A DNA stretch of 64,000 nucleotides from Pseudomonadota bacterium. GTDB lineage: Bacteria > Pseudomonadota > Gammaproteobacteria > Burkholderiales > Ferrovaceae. The translations under genes were made by a program, and so were the position numbers. Position 1 is the first letter of the stretch. Each line of letters begins with the position of its first letter. Under the pieces are notes generated by a model, which searched no databases, had not been told where the DNA came from, and worked only from the letters and a program-made list of their open reading frames with translations. The stretch is from assembly GCA_021811145.1 (NCBI GenBank), contig JAJZPN010000007.1, positions 1 through 64,000 of the forward strand. The letters run 5' to 3'. Positions 52,677-62,748 of this stretch are shown piece after piece.

Positions 52677-53277
52677 GATCTTGATTAAGAGTGAGTTCAT
52701 CCACAAGCTGGATGGCTTGCTGTTCCATTTCAACAGCAAAAACGTCAATACGAGAGCGGAAAAAACGATAAAAAATCATACTAGGAATCGCTACAATCAA
52801 TCCCAACGCCGTATTATACAAAGCAACAGAGATGCCTCGTGCGAGCTGATCTGCGTGCGAGGCTATGGAGTTGTCTTGACCAAATAAAATAATCATACCC
52901 ACTACAGTTCCTAATAAACCTAATAGTGGACTAACTGTAGCGATAGTACCTAGAGCAGGTAGGTTTTTTTCTAAACGAACCACCATACTCCTCCCTCGTT
53001 CTTCTATCGCCTCTTTCATAAGCTCCCTACTTGACTGACGATACTTAATAGCAGTTGCCAGTACTGCTCCTAATGCTGAAGATTGGGCGATACTATTTAA
53101 CTTATCCGCACTTAACCCACTTGATCTTTCTAATTGGATCATCTCCTCAAGCAATCCTTTAGGACAGACTAAAGTAGCTCTCAATGCTAGTGCTCGATCG
53201 ATAATAATAGCTAGACTAATTACCGAGGCAATCAATAACAATAAACTAGGCCAGCCGGCTTCACTTAATAATTGCAT
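52663..53277 (-). CDS. exbB: ExbB/TolQ-family proton channel
   Basis: Three-helix membrane protein forming the ion channel of Ton/Tol-like motors. Helices lie at about 9-28, 110-130 and 150-172, with the conserved LGLLGTVVGMIILF and GISVALYNTALGLIVAIPSMIFY segments. Length 204. It heads the exbB-exbD-lpxK-trm112-kdsB-adk run, suggesting an LPS or envelope-linked role rather than iron uptake, though this is inferred from position only. Confidence 0.93.
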   Translation of the reverse strand: MQLLSEAGWPSLLLLIASVISLAIIIDRALALRATLVCPKGLLEEMIQLERSSGLSADKLNSIAQSSALGAVLATAIKYRQSSRELMKEAIEERGRSMVVRLEKNLPALGTIATVSPLLGLLGTVVGMIILFGQDNSIASHADQLARGISVALYNTALGLIVAIPSMIFYRFFRSRIDVFAVEMEQQAIQLVDELTLNQDHGLS

Positions 53278-53352
53278 TACACACCTAAAACTATAAGGAT
53301 AAAATATACCAATAGTTTAATAGATTAAGTTCCTCTTGGCGACGAATTAAAG

Positions 53353-53387
53353 TTGTCCACAAATTCTGTGGATAAGTTTGTGAACAG
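53353..53387. promoter_or_regulatory. Cluster of DnaA-box-like sites in the exbB-xseA gap
   Basis: In the 250-base intergenic region 53278-53527, TTGTCCACA (53353-53361) faces a perfect reverse-strand box TGTGGATAA (53367-53375) with five bases between. A weaker third site, TGTGAACAG, lies at 53379-53387. A strongly AT-rich stretch follows to 53527, with TTGACT at 53478-53483 as a possible -35 for xseA. The layout resembles DnaA boxes beside an unwinding element, but neither dnaA nor dnaN is nearby. Confidence 0.5.
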
Positions 53388-53527
53388 TTTTTATAAAACC
53401 TATTTAACCCATTAATAAATAATGTTTTTTTCTGAGGCGAGTAAAATTTAAACAATCTAAATTTATGCGTTTTAAGCTTGACTTTATTAAAATTTCCACA
53501 ATCCTAATAACTGTAACGATTTATTAA

Positions 53528-54856
53528 ATGGTCCCTATTATTAATACTACTTTCGACGGCATTTCCCCACAAACAGCCCAACAATCCGAGGTTGTAATAA
53601 GTGTTTCAGACTTTACAAATCGATTACAGCGTTTGTTGGAAACGGCTATACCCATGATTTGGATTCAAGGAGAAATTTCAAACTTTACCGCAGCAAGTTC
53701 CGGACACTGGTATTTTCAAATTAAAGACGAACGTGCACAAATTAGTTGTGTGATGTTTCGTTTTAAAAATCAAAAGGTGGATTGGCTTCCTGAAAACGGG
53801 ATGGCAGTTGAGTTACGAGGTACCACGTCATATTACGGACCAGGTGGAAAAACTCAGATAACTATTGAAAATATGCGTCAAGCAGGTTTAGGTAGGCTAT
53901 ACGAGGCGTTTAATGCTCTAAAAAATAAATTAGATAAAGAAAGTTTATTCGATCAATCAATAAAAAAACCACTTCCTACTCACCCAAAGGTAATTGGCAT
54001 CATCACGTCACCCATGGCAGCTGCTCTACAAGATGTGTTAACCACTCTTAAACGACGAGCTCCTGACATTTCTATAATCATTTACCCTACCCGCGTTCAA
54101 GGGCAAGGAGCCTCTGATGAAATTGCCGAGGCGATCACTGTTGCTAATTATCGTAACGAATGTGATGTTGTTATACTCTGCCGTGGAGGAGGCAGTATTG
54201 AAGATTTATGGGCCTATAATGAAGAAAACGTAGCCCGAGCCATCTCACGTTCACAGTTACCAATCATCAGTGGCGTAGGCCATGAAACTGATTTTACAAT
54301 TGCAGATTTTGTTGCTGATTGTAGAGCACCCACACCAACTGCAGCTGCAGAACTCGTTAGCCCAGACCGACCTCAATTAAAGAAACAACTCATCCAAAGC
54401 CAATTACGCCTTAATCAATTAATACAACGTATTGTTGAGCGGGAGACAATGAGATTTGATCAACTTCGTGACAAGTTACCTAGTACCTTAAGAATGTGGT
54501 TAAAACAACAAGTTGTCTTTCTCTCAAGCCTACAACAAAGACTAGTTCATCCAGGTCAGCGTATTCATCATCAAATCAATCATGTTAATCAAATAAGCAT
54601 TAGATTAAACTTGGCCAAACAGAGGTTACTTGAGCGTCATCAAATAAAACTAAAAAACATAGACCAATCACTTCATTATCTTAACCCGCAGAATGTCATG
54701 GCCAGGGGGTTTGCCATTGTCCGTAATCAACATGGAAACATATTGAGTCGTGCAGAGGACACGCGTGTGAATGATCCACTTTCAATTCAATTTAACCAAG
54801 GTGAGTTAAACGTACTCGTGACCCAGATAAAAGAAAATATTAATAGTGACGATTAA
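53528..54856 (+). CDS. xseA: Exodeoxyribonuclease VII large subunit
   Basis: Single-strand DNA exonuclease subunit. An N-terminal OB-fold (WIQGEISNFTAASSGHWYFQIKD), the catalytic region (GIITSPMAAALQDVLTTL, CRGGGSIEDLWAYNEE, GVGHETDFTIADFVADCRAPTPTAAAE) and a long helical C terminus are visible. Length 442. The ATG at 53528 has no evident ribosome-binding site, so the exact start is uncertain. Its last 17 bases overlap the convergent miaA. Confidence 0.95.
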   Translation: MVPIINTTFDGISPQTAQQSEVVISVSDFTNRLQRLLETAIPMIWIQGEISNFTAASSGHWYFQIKDERAQISCVMFRFKNQKVDWLPENGMAVELRGTTSYYGPGGKTQITIENMRQAGLGRLYEAFNALKNKLDKESLFDQSIKKPLPTHPKVIGIITSPMAAALQDVLTTLKRRAPDISIIIYPTRVQGQGASDEIAEAITVANYRNECDVVILCRGGGSIEDLWAYNEENVARAISRSQLPIISGVGHETDFTIADFVADCRAPTPTAAAELVSPDRPQLKKQLIQSQLRLNQLIQRIVERETMRFDQLRDKLPSTLRMWLKQQVVFLSSLQQRLVHPGQRIHHQINHVNQISIRLNLAKQRLLERHQIKLKNIDQSLHYLNPQNVMARGFAIVRNQHGNILSRAEDTRVNDPLSIQFNQGELNVLVTQIKENINSDD

Positions 54857-55778
54857 CAAAATCTCGAACCAATTGAAACAAATTATCTTCTGTCGCAATT
54901 TGATAAGGATCAAAGCTCTGCAAATTAGACCAACTTCTCAACCATGTTAATTGGCGCTTTGCTAATTGTCTGGTGGCGTAAATACCAGATTCCATCATTT
55001 TATTAAAATCATACTCTCCTTCTAAATATTGCCACATTTGTCGATAACCAACACAACGCATGGAAGGAAGTTCAGCAAATAACTGGAAACGATTTCTAAG
55101 ATCTCTTAATTCATTTTCTAGACCTTGTTCAATCATTTTTTTAAAACGCAACTCAATTGAGCGATGTAGTTGTGCTCTGTCTTGAGGGATTAACGCAAGA
55201 GATAATATGGGACCTTGCCATGAACGCTTTTGTTGGTCTTGATGAAAAGAAGAAAGCGGTTGTCCAGTCAACATATAGACTTCAAGAGCACGTTGAATTC
55301 GTTGTGAGTCATTCTCTTTCAATCGATTAGCTGTATCATAATCAATCGCCATTAAACGCTGATGCATATGGGGCCAGCCCAATTCAAGTGCTTCTTTATC
55401 AAGTTGCTCTCTTATCTCTTGATTGGCGGAAGGTAATTCATTAAAGCCAAACAACAAAGCCTTAAAATACAACATTGTCCCGCCCACAAGGAGAGGGATT
55501 TTTCCTCGCTTAACAATATCATCCACAATAACAGATGCATCAACTGCAAACTGATGAGCTGAATAACGCTGATCAGGATTAATAATATCAATTAAATGGT
55601 GAGGAATATCCTGCTGTATTGCTAAGCTAGGCTTTGCCGTACCGATGTCCATGTAACGATAAATGGTTGCTGAATCGACAGAAACAATCTCGCCATTAAA
55701 CTGCTTGGCAAGCATTAAGGACAAATTACTTTTTCCTGAGGCGGTAGGCCCCATTAAACAGACGATCGGGGCGTTCAC
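54840..55778 (-). CDS. miaA: tRNA dimethylallyltransferase
   Basis: Prenylates A37 of tRNAs reading U-starting codons. P-loop GPTASGKSNLS, DSATIYRYMDIGTAKP and the RIQRALEVYMLTG segment are diagnostic. I choose the GTG at 55778 (312 residues): it lies two bases after the mutL stop with a GGGGG ribosome-binding site eight bases upstream, whereas another GTG at 55802 lacks one. The mutL-miaA order is widespread in proteobacteria. Confidence 0.95.
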   Translation of the reverse strand: MNAPIVCLMGPTASGKSNLSLMLAKQFNGEIVSVDSATIYRYMDIGTAKPSLAIQQDIPHHLIDIINPDQRYSAHQFAVDASVIVDDIVKRGKIPLLVGGTMLYFKALLFGFNELPSANQEIREQLDKEALELGWPHMHQRLMAIDYDTANRLKENDSQRIQRALEVYMLTGQPLSSFHQDQQKRSWQGPILSLALIPQDRAQLHRSIELRFKKMIEQGLENELRDLRNRFQLFAELPSMRCVGYRQMWQYLEGEYDFNKMMESGIYATRQLAKRQLTWLRSWSNLQSFDPYQIATEDNLFQLVRDFVNRHY

Positions 55779-55780
55779 TC

Positions 55781-57556
55781 TTATTGCCCCCGTAAAAACC
55801 ACTGATCTATTTCAGACAAACCAACTTGTCGCCAAGTTGGGCGTCCATGATTACATTGATCAGTTCGATCAATTAACTCCATATCGCGCAGTAGAGCATT
55901 CATCTCTGTTAGGGTTAATTGGCGATGTGCACGTACCGCAGCATGACAGGCGAAAGTTGATAACAATTGATTGTGTTTTTCATCAAGTAATCGTGACGAG
56001 CCAAATTGAAGTAACTCACCAATCAGGTCTCTGGCTATCTGTTCTAGATCCCCTTTTGCAAGTAAAACCGGGACACTTCTTAAAGCTAATAGGTCAGGGC
56101 CAGCAACACTAAGCTCAAAACCCACTTGATTGAGTATTTCTTGATTCTCATAAACCAAGTTTAACGCTATGGGATCAACCCGAAAGGTGACGGGTATTAA
56201 CAATTGTTGCTTTTGAATGATCTGATTTTTTATCGCCAACTTCAGTTGTTCATATAAAATCCGTTCATGTGCAGCGTGCATATCAACAATAATCAACCCC
56301 TGATCATTTTGCGACAGAATATAGATTCCATGTAACTGGGCTATAGCAAAACCTAAAGGATAGGAGTGATTATTATTGGTATCAATCTTTTCTTCATTAC
56401 GATCCAATCCCTCAGATGGCCTATAGGAGTTTGAAGGGATTGTTTGACTAAAACCAAATTGGCTAAAGTTGGTTGTTGATCTTGGCGAGTCAATTGGCAG
56501 TGAGTTTTGTAATACTGCGTAATTATTTGTATTTGTAAAAGAAGAACTGACGTCGACTGATTGACCAGGATTAGTCTTATCTAATATTTTAGATAATCCA
56601 TGAAATACCAATTGATGTATTGTTTGTGGTTCACGGAATCGCACCTCTGTTTTGGCTGGATGCACATTCACATCAACGAGATCAAAAGGACAGGTAATAA
56701 ACAGAGCAACAACTGGAAAACGTTGATGATGAAGAACATCTTGGTAAGCCTGTCTTAAAGCATGACTAATTAATTTATCACGTACAAAACGGCCATTAAC
56801 ATATACATATTGTGACTCTCTATTACTACTACTGTAGGTGGGTCGACTTATCCATCCTTCAATTCTAACTCCACCCGCCTCTTCATCGACTGCTAAAGCT
56901 CCTTTTATAAACTCCTCACCAAATAACGCCTTCAAACGTTGTTGATGAGTTGCCTGAGGCCAGTGTCGTAGTGGTTTACCATTATGATTAAGCCTAAACT
57001 CAATCTCTGGATGGCTCAATGCCATCCGCTTTAACACCTCATCGCAATGAGCGAATTCTGTATTTGATGACTTTAAAAACTTGCGTCGTGCTGGAGTTTC
57101 AGAAAACAATTCATCAACAACAATAGATGTGCCAATCGACCTTGCCGCTGGGATTACCTCCGTCATACGACCTGCCCGACTTTGAACACGATAGCCATGA
57201 CTTGCGTGTTGTTCTCGAGTAATGATTGTGACACTTGCAACTGAAGCCATACTAGCTAACGCTTCTCCCCTAAACCCCAAGCTTGCCACTGACTCTAAAT
57301 CATCTAAATTACTTATCTTACTGGTCGCATGAGGAGTCAACGCCAGTACTAAATCCTCATGATAAATCCCTATACCATCATCTATCACTTCAATTTTTGA
57401 AATTCCACCATCAATCAAACTAATCTCTATATGACGTGCGCCTGCATCAATACTATTCTCAACTAACTCTTTTAGGGCTGAAGCAGGTCTTTCAATGACT
57501 TCTCCAGCAGCAATTTGGGCAATTAATACCCGATCTAGGGAATGTATTCTGGTCAT
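55781..57556 (-). CDS. mutL: DNA mismatch repair protein MutL, endonuclease type
   Basis: Connects mismatch recognition by MutS to strand removal. The GHKL ATPase motifs ELVENSIDAGA and GFRGEALASM are near the N terminus. The C-terminal domain carries DMHAAHERILYE (425-436), matching the DQHAxxExxxxE nicking motif of MutH-less bacteria, plus ACHAAVRAH and CNHGRPTW. It is thus predicted to nick DNA itself. Length 591. It follows amiC by eight bases and is coupled to miaA. Confidence 0.96.
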   Translation of the reverse strand: MTRIHSLDRVLIAQIAAGEVIERPASALKELVENSIDAGARHIEISLIDGGISKIEVIDDGIGIYHEDLVLALTPHATSKISNLDDLESVASLGFRGEALASMASVASVTIITREQHASHGYRVQSRAGRMTEVIPAARSIGTSIVVDELFSETPARRKFLKSSNTEFAHCDEVLKRMALSHPEIEFRLNHNGKPLRHWPQATHQQRLKALFGEEFIKGALAVDEEAGGVRIEGWISRPTYSSSNRESQYVYVNGRFVRDKLISHALRQAYQDVLHHQRFPVVALFITCPFDLVDVNVHPAKTEVRFREPQTIHQLVFHGLSKILDKTNPGQSVDVSSSFTNTNNYAVLQNSLPIDSPRSTTNFSQFGFSQTIPSNSYRPSEGLDRNEEKIDTNNNHSYPLGFAIAQLHGIYILSQNDQGLIIVDMHAAHERILYEQLKLAIKNQIIQKQQLLIPVTFRVDPIALNLVYENQEILNQVGFELSVAGPDLLALRSVPVLLAKGDLEQIARDLIGELLQFGSSRLLDEKHNQLLSTFACHAAVRAHRQLTLTEMNALLRDMELIDRTDQCNHGRPTWRQVGLSEIDQWFLRGQ

Positions 57557-57564
57557 TACAGTAG

Positions 57565-58971
57565 TTATCTGGTTCCCAACACCGTGTTGTTTTGTGCTGG
57601 AGGATTGTTGGCTAAATAGGTTTTAATTCCCGCCAAAATAGCATGAGCCAACTGATTTTGGTAGTCAGAATCAACTAAGCGTTGTTCTTCTGTTGGATTA
57701 GTAATAAAAGCGGTTTCAACAAGTATAGAGGGAATATCTGGCGACTTTAATACTGCAAATCCTGCTTGTTCAACTCTACCACGATGCAAATCATTAACTT
57801 GATGTAATTGAGTTAATACAGACTGTGCTAGTTTTAGACTATCGTTAATAGTAGCCGTTTGAGATAAATCAAATAAAGTTTGCGCCAGATAAGGATCTTT
57901 ATGGTTTAAATCTACCCCACCAATCAGATCTGCATTGTTTTCATGTTGTGCGAGCCATTTGGCAGCAACAGAAGTGGCTCCCTTTTCAGACAAAGCAAAT
58001 ACTGAGGATCCTCTCGCGTCCTCGGTAACGTAAGCATCCGCATGTATTGAAACAAACATATCAGCATGGAGTCGTCGCGCTTTTGCCGTCCTTCCCTGCA
58101 GAGGAATAAAATAGTCTCCGTCACGAATTAATACAGCACGTAATGCCGGATCTTGATTGATTAATGCACTTAGATGTTTGGCGATAGCTAGAGTCACGTC
58201 TTTTTCATTATTACCTCCATGTCCATGAGCACCAGGATCCTCTCCCCCATGACCCGCATCAACTGCGATAAGAAAATCATGTTTAGCAGCAAGAGGTTGT
58301 TTAAGTGGTGTAGGTAGTGTTGGTGTAGACTGAGGAGTACTATTCTCAGTTGAGGAATGGTTTGGAACGGTAGTTGTTTTATCTGATAAAGAAGCCTTAC
58401 TGATTGAGTTGGAAGCTAACTCTCCCTTGCCAGGTTGTACTGTGTCACTCTGTTTCTCTTGTTGATCATTCACTACAACTTGATTGGATGAGGGACTAGT
58501 TACCGACTGTTGTTTTGCTAAAAAACTCATTAATGGATCATTAGGAGTAACTGGGTAAAGATCTAGCATAAAACGATACCCGTAATTGGCGACCGGATCC
58601 AATAGTACCGAGCTTGCCTTAACGGGTACTTTAAGATCGAATACAACTCTTGCGGTAGTAGGACTGAAGTGTGCAACTCTAATTGCCTTAATATAAGGAT
58701 CAGAGGAAGACAAATGCTCACTTAAGGAGCGGAGTATTTTTAAATCATTGACTTGAGAAAGATCTAACACCAATCGGTCAGGGTTGTCCACCGTAAAGAA
58801 TTTAGCCTCAATAACACTCTTAGACTCTAAAGTAACGCGCGTGTAATCCTCTGCAGGCCAAATTCGTGCTGCAGCAACAGTAATCTCTTGGGCAAAAACG
58901 GCATTAGGAATCCAATAGGATACCAGTAAGAGAATTAAAGCCAACCAAGTTTTTGCCATTTTTCCAAGCAT
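57565..58971 (-). CDS. amiC: N-acetylmuramoyl-L-alanine amidase (AmiC type)
   Basis: Periplasmic zinc amidase splitting septal peptidoglycan during cell separation. A signal peptide ends near ANAVFAQ (about residue 27), then comes an AMIN domain (about 30-145), a Ser/Thr/Pro-rich linker and an Amidase_3 domain from about 235 with zinc ligands in AVDAGHGGEDPG, NEKDVTL and SIHADAY, and catalytic Glu in LVETAFITN. The start could also be four codons later (58959). It overlaps tsaE by up to 37 bases. Confidence 0.93.
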   Translation of the reverse strand: MLGKMAKTWLALILLLVSYWIPNAVFAQEITVAAARIWPAEDYTRVTLESKSVIEAKFFTVDNPDRLVLDLSQVNDLKILRSLSEHLSSSDPYIKAIRVAHFSPTTARVVFDLKVPVKASSVLLDPVANYGYRFMLDLYPVTPNDPLMSFLAKQQSVTSPSSNQVVVNDQQEKQSDTVQPGKGELASNSISKASLSDKTTTVPNHSSTENSTPQSTPTLPTPLKQPLAAKHDFLIAVDAGHGGEDPGAHGHGGNNEKDVTLAIAKHLSALINQDPALRAVLIRDGDYFIPLQGRTAKARRLHADMFVSIHADAYVTEDARGSSVFALSEKGATSVAAKWLAQHENNADLIGGVDLNHKDPYLAQTLFDLSQTATINDSLKLAQSVLTQLHQVNDLHRGRVEQAGFAVLKSPDIPSILVETAFITNPTEEQRLVDSDYQNQLAHAILAGIKTYLANNPPAQNNTVLGTR

Positions 58972-59417
58972 AAACTACCCGCCTCCGAGAGCGACACCAC
59001 AGTAAATTCTCTTTTTTCAGCTAAGATTTTGATTTTGATACCTATATCCACAGAGGGTAGCCAGCCCTCAGCCTTTTCTGGCCATTCAACAAAACACACG
59101 CCACTGCCACCAAAATTTTCTCTAAAACCAGAATCTTCAAGTTCATTTTTATCATAGATTCGATAAAAATCAAAGTGATAGAAGTATAACCTCGAAAGAG
59201 AATAGGTTTCAAGTATAGGATAAGTAGGGCTTTTTACTCGTCCTGTATATCCCAGGCCTTGAAGCACCCCCCGAGTTAAGGTGGTTTTTCCTGCACCTAA
59301 CTCTCCTTCAAGTGTAACGACTAAACCTGGATACAAAAAATCAGAGAAGCGTCTTCCCCAACTCAATGTTGCATCTTCATTTTGCAAAATCCAGGTATGT
59401 GAAACAGGATTTAACAT
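58935..59417 (-). CDS. tsaE: tRNA threonylcarbamoyladenosine biosynthesis ATPase TsaE
   Basis: ATPase partner of TsaBD in making t6A37 of tRNAs. The P-loop GELGAGKTT (38-46), KSPTYPILETY and FVEWPEKAEGWLP are family signatures. I start at 59417 (160 residues) because GAGGA lies eight bases upstream; an ATG seven codons earlier would include that site in the coding region. It overlaps amiC, the usual tsaE-amiC-mutL arrangement, and is divergent from queG with only about 31 bases between. Confidence 0.95.
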   Translation of the reverse strand: MLNPVSHTWILQNEDATLSWGRRFSDFLYPGLVVTLEGELGAGKTTLTRGVLQGLGYTGRVKSPTYPILETYSLSRLYFYHFDFYRIYDKNELEDSGFRENFGGSGVCFVEWPEKAEGWLPSVDIGIKIKILAEKREFTVVSLSEAGSLCLEKWQKLGWL

Positions 59418-59448
59418 TAAAATAGTCCTCAAAAACACATAAACTAAT

Positions 59449-60495
59449 ATGATGGATACACAGTTAATAAAAAGACAACTTATTATTTTAGCTCAGCAAT
59501 TAGGTTTTGAGGGAGTACGAGTCAGTCGTCCACAATTAGAGTCAGCAAGTCGTCAACTTCAAGAATGGCTAAAAAAAGGCTATCACGGTGACATGGGCTT
59601 TTTAGAAAGACATTCTGATTTAAGAGAATCCCCTTCACAACTTCACCCTGGAACATTAACTGTTATTTCACTCTTTCATCCCTACCTTACTGAACCAATA
59701 AAAAACAGTGAGACACAACTAAACTCAAAAACTGATGGTTATATTTCATATTACGCTAGGGGCAGAGACTACCATAAAACCCTTCGCCAAAAACTAAAAA
59801 TATTGGCTGAGAATCTACAACAATGGATTGGTCCTTTTAATTATCGAGTATTTACTGACAGCGCCCCAGTTATGGAAGTAGAAATAGCACGACAAGCAGG
59901 TTTAGGCTGGCGCGGCAAAAACACCTTATTAATAAGCAGAGAGGCTGGATCATGGTTTTTCCTAGGTGAGATATTTACCGATCTACCTCTTGAAATTGAC
60001 CCTATCACCACAGAACATTGTGGCCAATGCAGTGCATGCATTGATGTATGTCCTACTAAAGCGATAGTGGCCCCTTACGTTCTTGATGCTAGATTGTGTA
60101 TTTCATACCTGACGATTGAGCACAGTGGCAGTATCCCCGAAGAGCTCAGGCCTCATTTTGGTAACCGTATATATGGCTGCGATGATTGCCAATTAGTGTG
60201 CCCATGGAATCGGTTTGCTCGTTATACCAATGAAATCAGTTTTTTATCCCGATTTCAATCAGGAACCGATCTGGCTGATCTACTTTTGTTAGATGAACAA
60301 CAATTTGAGCGCCGTTTTGAAGGCAGCGCTATCAGACGTATTGGTATTATTCGTTGGCTACGCAACGTGGCAGTGGCGCTGGGTAACGGATTAGGCCGAG
60401 AAAAAGATATTAACGCATTAAAAAAGCGCTTAGATTATCCATCTAACATTGTCAGAGAACACGTGAACTGGGCATTGAAACGCTTGTCAGAGTAG
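59449..60495 (+). CDS. queG: Epoxyqueuosine reductase
   Basis: Cobalamin- and iron-sulfur-dependent enzyme performing the last step of queuosine synthesis in tRNA. Two 4Fe-4S motifs are visible: CGQCSACIDVCPTKAI at about 191-206 and CDDCQLVCPWN at about 240-250. The core DSAPVMEVEIARQAGLGWRG is conserved. Length 348. Its need for cobalamin makes it one possible reason the cell keeps B12-related genes. It is divergent from tsaE, a common arrangement. Confidence 0.95.
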   Translation: MMDTQLIKRQLIILAQQLGFEGVRVSRPQLESASRQLQEWLKKGYHGDMGFLERHSDLRESPSQLHPGTLTVISLFHPYLTEPIKNSETQLNSKTDGYISYYARGRDYHKTLRQKLKILAENLQQWIGPFNYRVFTDSAPVMEVEIARQAGLGWRGKNTLLISREAGSWFFLGEIFTDLPLEIDPITTEHCGQCSACIDVCPTKAIVAPYVLDARLCISYLTIEHSGSIPEELRPHFGNRIYGCDDCQLVCPWNRFARYTNEISFLSRFQSGTDLADLLLLDEQQFERRFEGSAIRRIGIIRWLRNVAVALGNGLGREKDINALKKRLDYPSNIVREHVNWALKRLSE

Positions 60496-60530
60496 AATAT
60501 TAAATTAATACAGTATTTTAGGTAGAAATT

Positions 60531-62141
60531 ATGTTACGCAAACTATGGTTAGCTTTGTTATTAGTTGTTGTTTTCCCAGTGTGGGCTAACAACTATTTGG
60601 ATAGCAACAGCCCAAATACCAATAGCAATTATTTACCTGCTACAAAAACGTTTCTATTGCCAGAACAAGCCTTTAAGATACAAGTCAATAGAACTGATAA
60701 TGAGACTTTTCTACTCACCTTCACGCCTGCACCAGGCTACTATATATACAGAGACAAAATTCACATTGTTGATGATCATCAACAACCTTTGGGCAAACTT
60801 GAACTTCCTCAGGCCAGTCAAAAAGATGATCCTGTTTATGGCCATGTTTGGGTTTACTTCCAACCCTTTACTGCAAAACTAACCATTACCAAGCCCTCTT
60901 CCACAGAGCTTGGTATAGCCTACCAAGGCTGTGCACTTCATGGTATTTGCTATCCGCCAACAGTGCGTCATTTTACAATGGCGACAGCACCTAATATTCT
61001 CGTTCCTCTTGACTCACCTAACCAATTTCATCCAACCGAGCTCAATAGCGATTCTTCAAACCCTAATGACTTTGCGGCTTTTTTGGGAAGTGCCTCATTC
61101 ACTTGGATGCTACTAAGTTTCTTTGTTTTTGGCTTACTGCTGTCCCTAACCCCTTGCGTTTTTCCAATGGTTCCCATACTGTCTGGCATTATTGCAGGTC
61201 AAGGAAGTGATATCACTAAACTAAGAGCATTTTGGTTATCCATTACCTACGTACTTGGCATGTCAATTACTTATGCTATCGCAGGCATCATTGCAGGTCT
61301 CACTGGTACCCTGGTTTCTAATAGTTTACAAACACCCCCTGTTGAAATCGCGATTGCGATAGTATTTATTTTATTAGCCCTATCGATGTTTGATGTTTAC
61401 CAACTTCAAATCCCAGCAAGTTGGCAGACAAAACTTAACCATCACTCCAACCGCCTTCCTGGGGGAAAATACGTTGCAGTTGCCGTTATGGGTTTAATTT
61501 CTGCTTTGGTTGTAGGGCCATGTGTCGCAGCTCCACTAGCAGGTGGACTCATTTACATTGCGCAAACTAAAAATTGGCTCGTTGGAGGAAGTGCATTATT
61601 TGTCATGTCGTTAGGTATGGGAGCGCCATTGGTATTAATCGGTACCTCAGCTGGCGCATTTCTACCGCGAGCTGGTCAATGGATGAATTGGGTTAAGCGT
61701 TTTTTTGGTGTATTACTCATAGCTGTAGCCATATGGATGGTTAAACCCTTATGGATTGGCTTATTTAAAACAGAGGGACCACATTTTCAAGCAATTCACT
61801 CAGTAGCTGAGCTGGATATAGCCTTAAATCAGGCAAAAATAGCGCATAAACCAGTATTTTTAGACTTTTATGCGGACTGGTGTACCTCTTGTATTGAAAT
61901 GGAAAACTCTGTTTTCTCTGAAAAAGAAGTCAAAAATAAACTAGAAACTGCCACCCTTCTTCGTGCTGATGTTACAAAAAACAGCACTGAGGATCGTGCT
62001 ATCTTAGCGCGATTCGGTTTATTTGGTCCTCCCGGAATGATTCTTTACAATAGAAATGGAGAGGAACTCATTAACCTAAGAATGGCTGGTTTTGTACCGA
62101 AAGAACAGTTTATGCATACCTTAGAGGAGGCATTTCACTAA
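60531..62141 (+). CDS. dsbD: Thiol:disulfide interchange protein DsbD
   Basis: Carries electrons from cytoplasmic thioredoxin to periplasmic reductases. A signal peptide (about 1-19) is followed by the N-terminal domain with its Cys pair in [13 protein letters not shown], an eight-helix membrane domain with cysteines in [10 protein letters not shown] and VGPCVAAPL, and a C-terminal thioredoxin-like domain with YADWCTSC at about 448-455. Three redox modules are thus intact. Length 536. The stop overlaps that of the convergent orn by four bases. Confidence 0.95.
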   Translation: MLRKLWLALLLVVVFPVWANNYLDSNSPNTNSNYLPATKTFLLPEQAFKIQVNRTDNETFLLTFTPAPGYYIYRDKIHIVDDHQQPLGKLELPQASQKDDPVYGHVWVYFQPFTAKLTITKPSSTELGIAYQGCALHGICYPPTVRHFTMATAPNILVPLDSPNQFHPTELNSDSSNPNDFAAFLGSASFTWMLLSFFVFGLLLSLTPCVFPMVPILSGIIAGQGSDITKLRAFWLSITYVLGMSITYAIAGIIAGLTGTLVSNSLQTPPVEIAIAIVFILLALSMFDVYQLQIPASWQTKLNHHSNRLPGGKYVAVAVMGLISALVVGPCVAAPLAGGLIYIAQTKNWLVGGSALFVMSLGMGAPLVLIGTSAGAFLPRAGQWMNWVKRFFGVLLIAVAIWMVKPLWIGLFKTEGPHFQAIHSVAELDIALNQAKIAHKPVFLDFYADWCTSCIEMENSVFSEKEVKNKLETATLLRADVTKNSTEDRAILARFGLFGPPGMILYNRNGEELINLRMAGFVPKEQFMHTLEEAFH

Positions 62142-62686
62142 TTCATTCTTAAAAAGTTATCTCGATAATAACGAAGCTCAGCAATTGACTCCTCAATATC
62201 CGCTAGTGCCTCATGTTTCCCAGCTTTCTTGAAACCGTTGTAAAGCTGAGGACGCCAGCGTTTTGCTAGCTCTTTTAAGGTACTAACATCGAGATTACGA
62301 TAATGAAAGTATTGTTCTAACTTGGGTAGATATTTAGCTAAAAAACGACGATCCTGACAGATAGTATTACCACACATAGGTGATTCATTTGCGGGAACAT
62401 ACTGACTGACAAACTCTAGTAACTGTTGTTCCGCTGTGGCTTCATCGAGAGAGGATGCTTTCACTTTATCAATCAGGCCAGAACGACCGTGGGTACCCTT
62501 ATTCCATGCATCCATCCCATCAAGTACTTCATCAGGTTGATGGATAACCATTACCGGCGCAACAGCAACCTGGTTAAGCTCACTGTCTGTAACAATTAAC
62601 GCAATTTCAATTATTTTATCAGTAACGGGATTTAACCCGGTCATTTCCATGTCAATCCAAATGAGATGATTTTTATCTTGTGCCAT
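62138..62686 (-). CDS. orn: Oligoribonuclease
   Basis: DEDDh exonuclease degrading RNA dinucleotides, and pGpG derived from c-di-GMP breakdown. The first motif [12 protein letters not shown] (D12, E14) and later [18 protein letters not shown] are typical. I start at 62686 (182 residues, AQDKNHLIW), since an earlier ATG adds 11 non-conserved residues. It is divergent from the M48 peptidase gene by 62 bases. Confidence 0.96.
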   Translation of the reverse strand: MAQDKNHLIWIDMEMTGLNPVTDKIIEIALIVTDSELNQVAVAPVMVIHQPDEVLDGMDAWNKGTHGRSGLIDKVKASSLDEATAEQQLLEFVSQYVPANESPMCGNTICQDRRFLAKYLPKLEQYFHYRNLDVSTLKELAKRWRPQLYNGFKKAGKHEALADIEESIAELRYYRDNFLRMN

Positions 62687-62748
62687 AATAAACAGTCTAC
62701 GTAAATAATGAATGTTCAAAGGTTAACAGGTTTATAGAAGGAATTGCA

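Noticed and set aside
53278-53527. Calling the exbB-xseA gap the chromosomal origin
   Set aside because: DnaA boxes are few, dnaA/dnaN/gyrB/rpmH are not nearby, and spot counts of G and C do not show a strand switch. Kept only as a regulatory-site candidate.
55663-56112. 149-residue rightward open frame antisense to the miaA/mutL junction
   Set aside because: Both strands of this region are fully explained by the well-recognised miaA and mutL; the antisense product has no recognisable motif and no ribosome-binding site.
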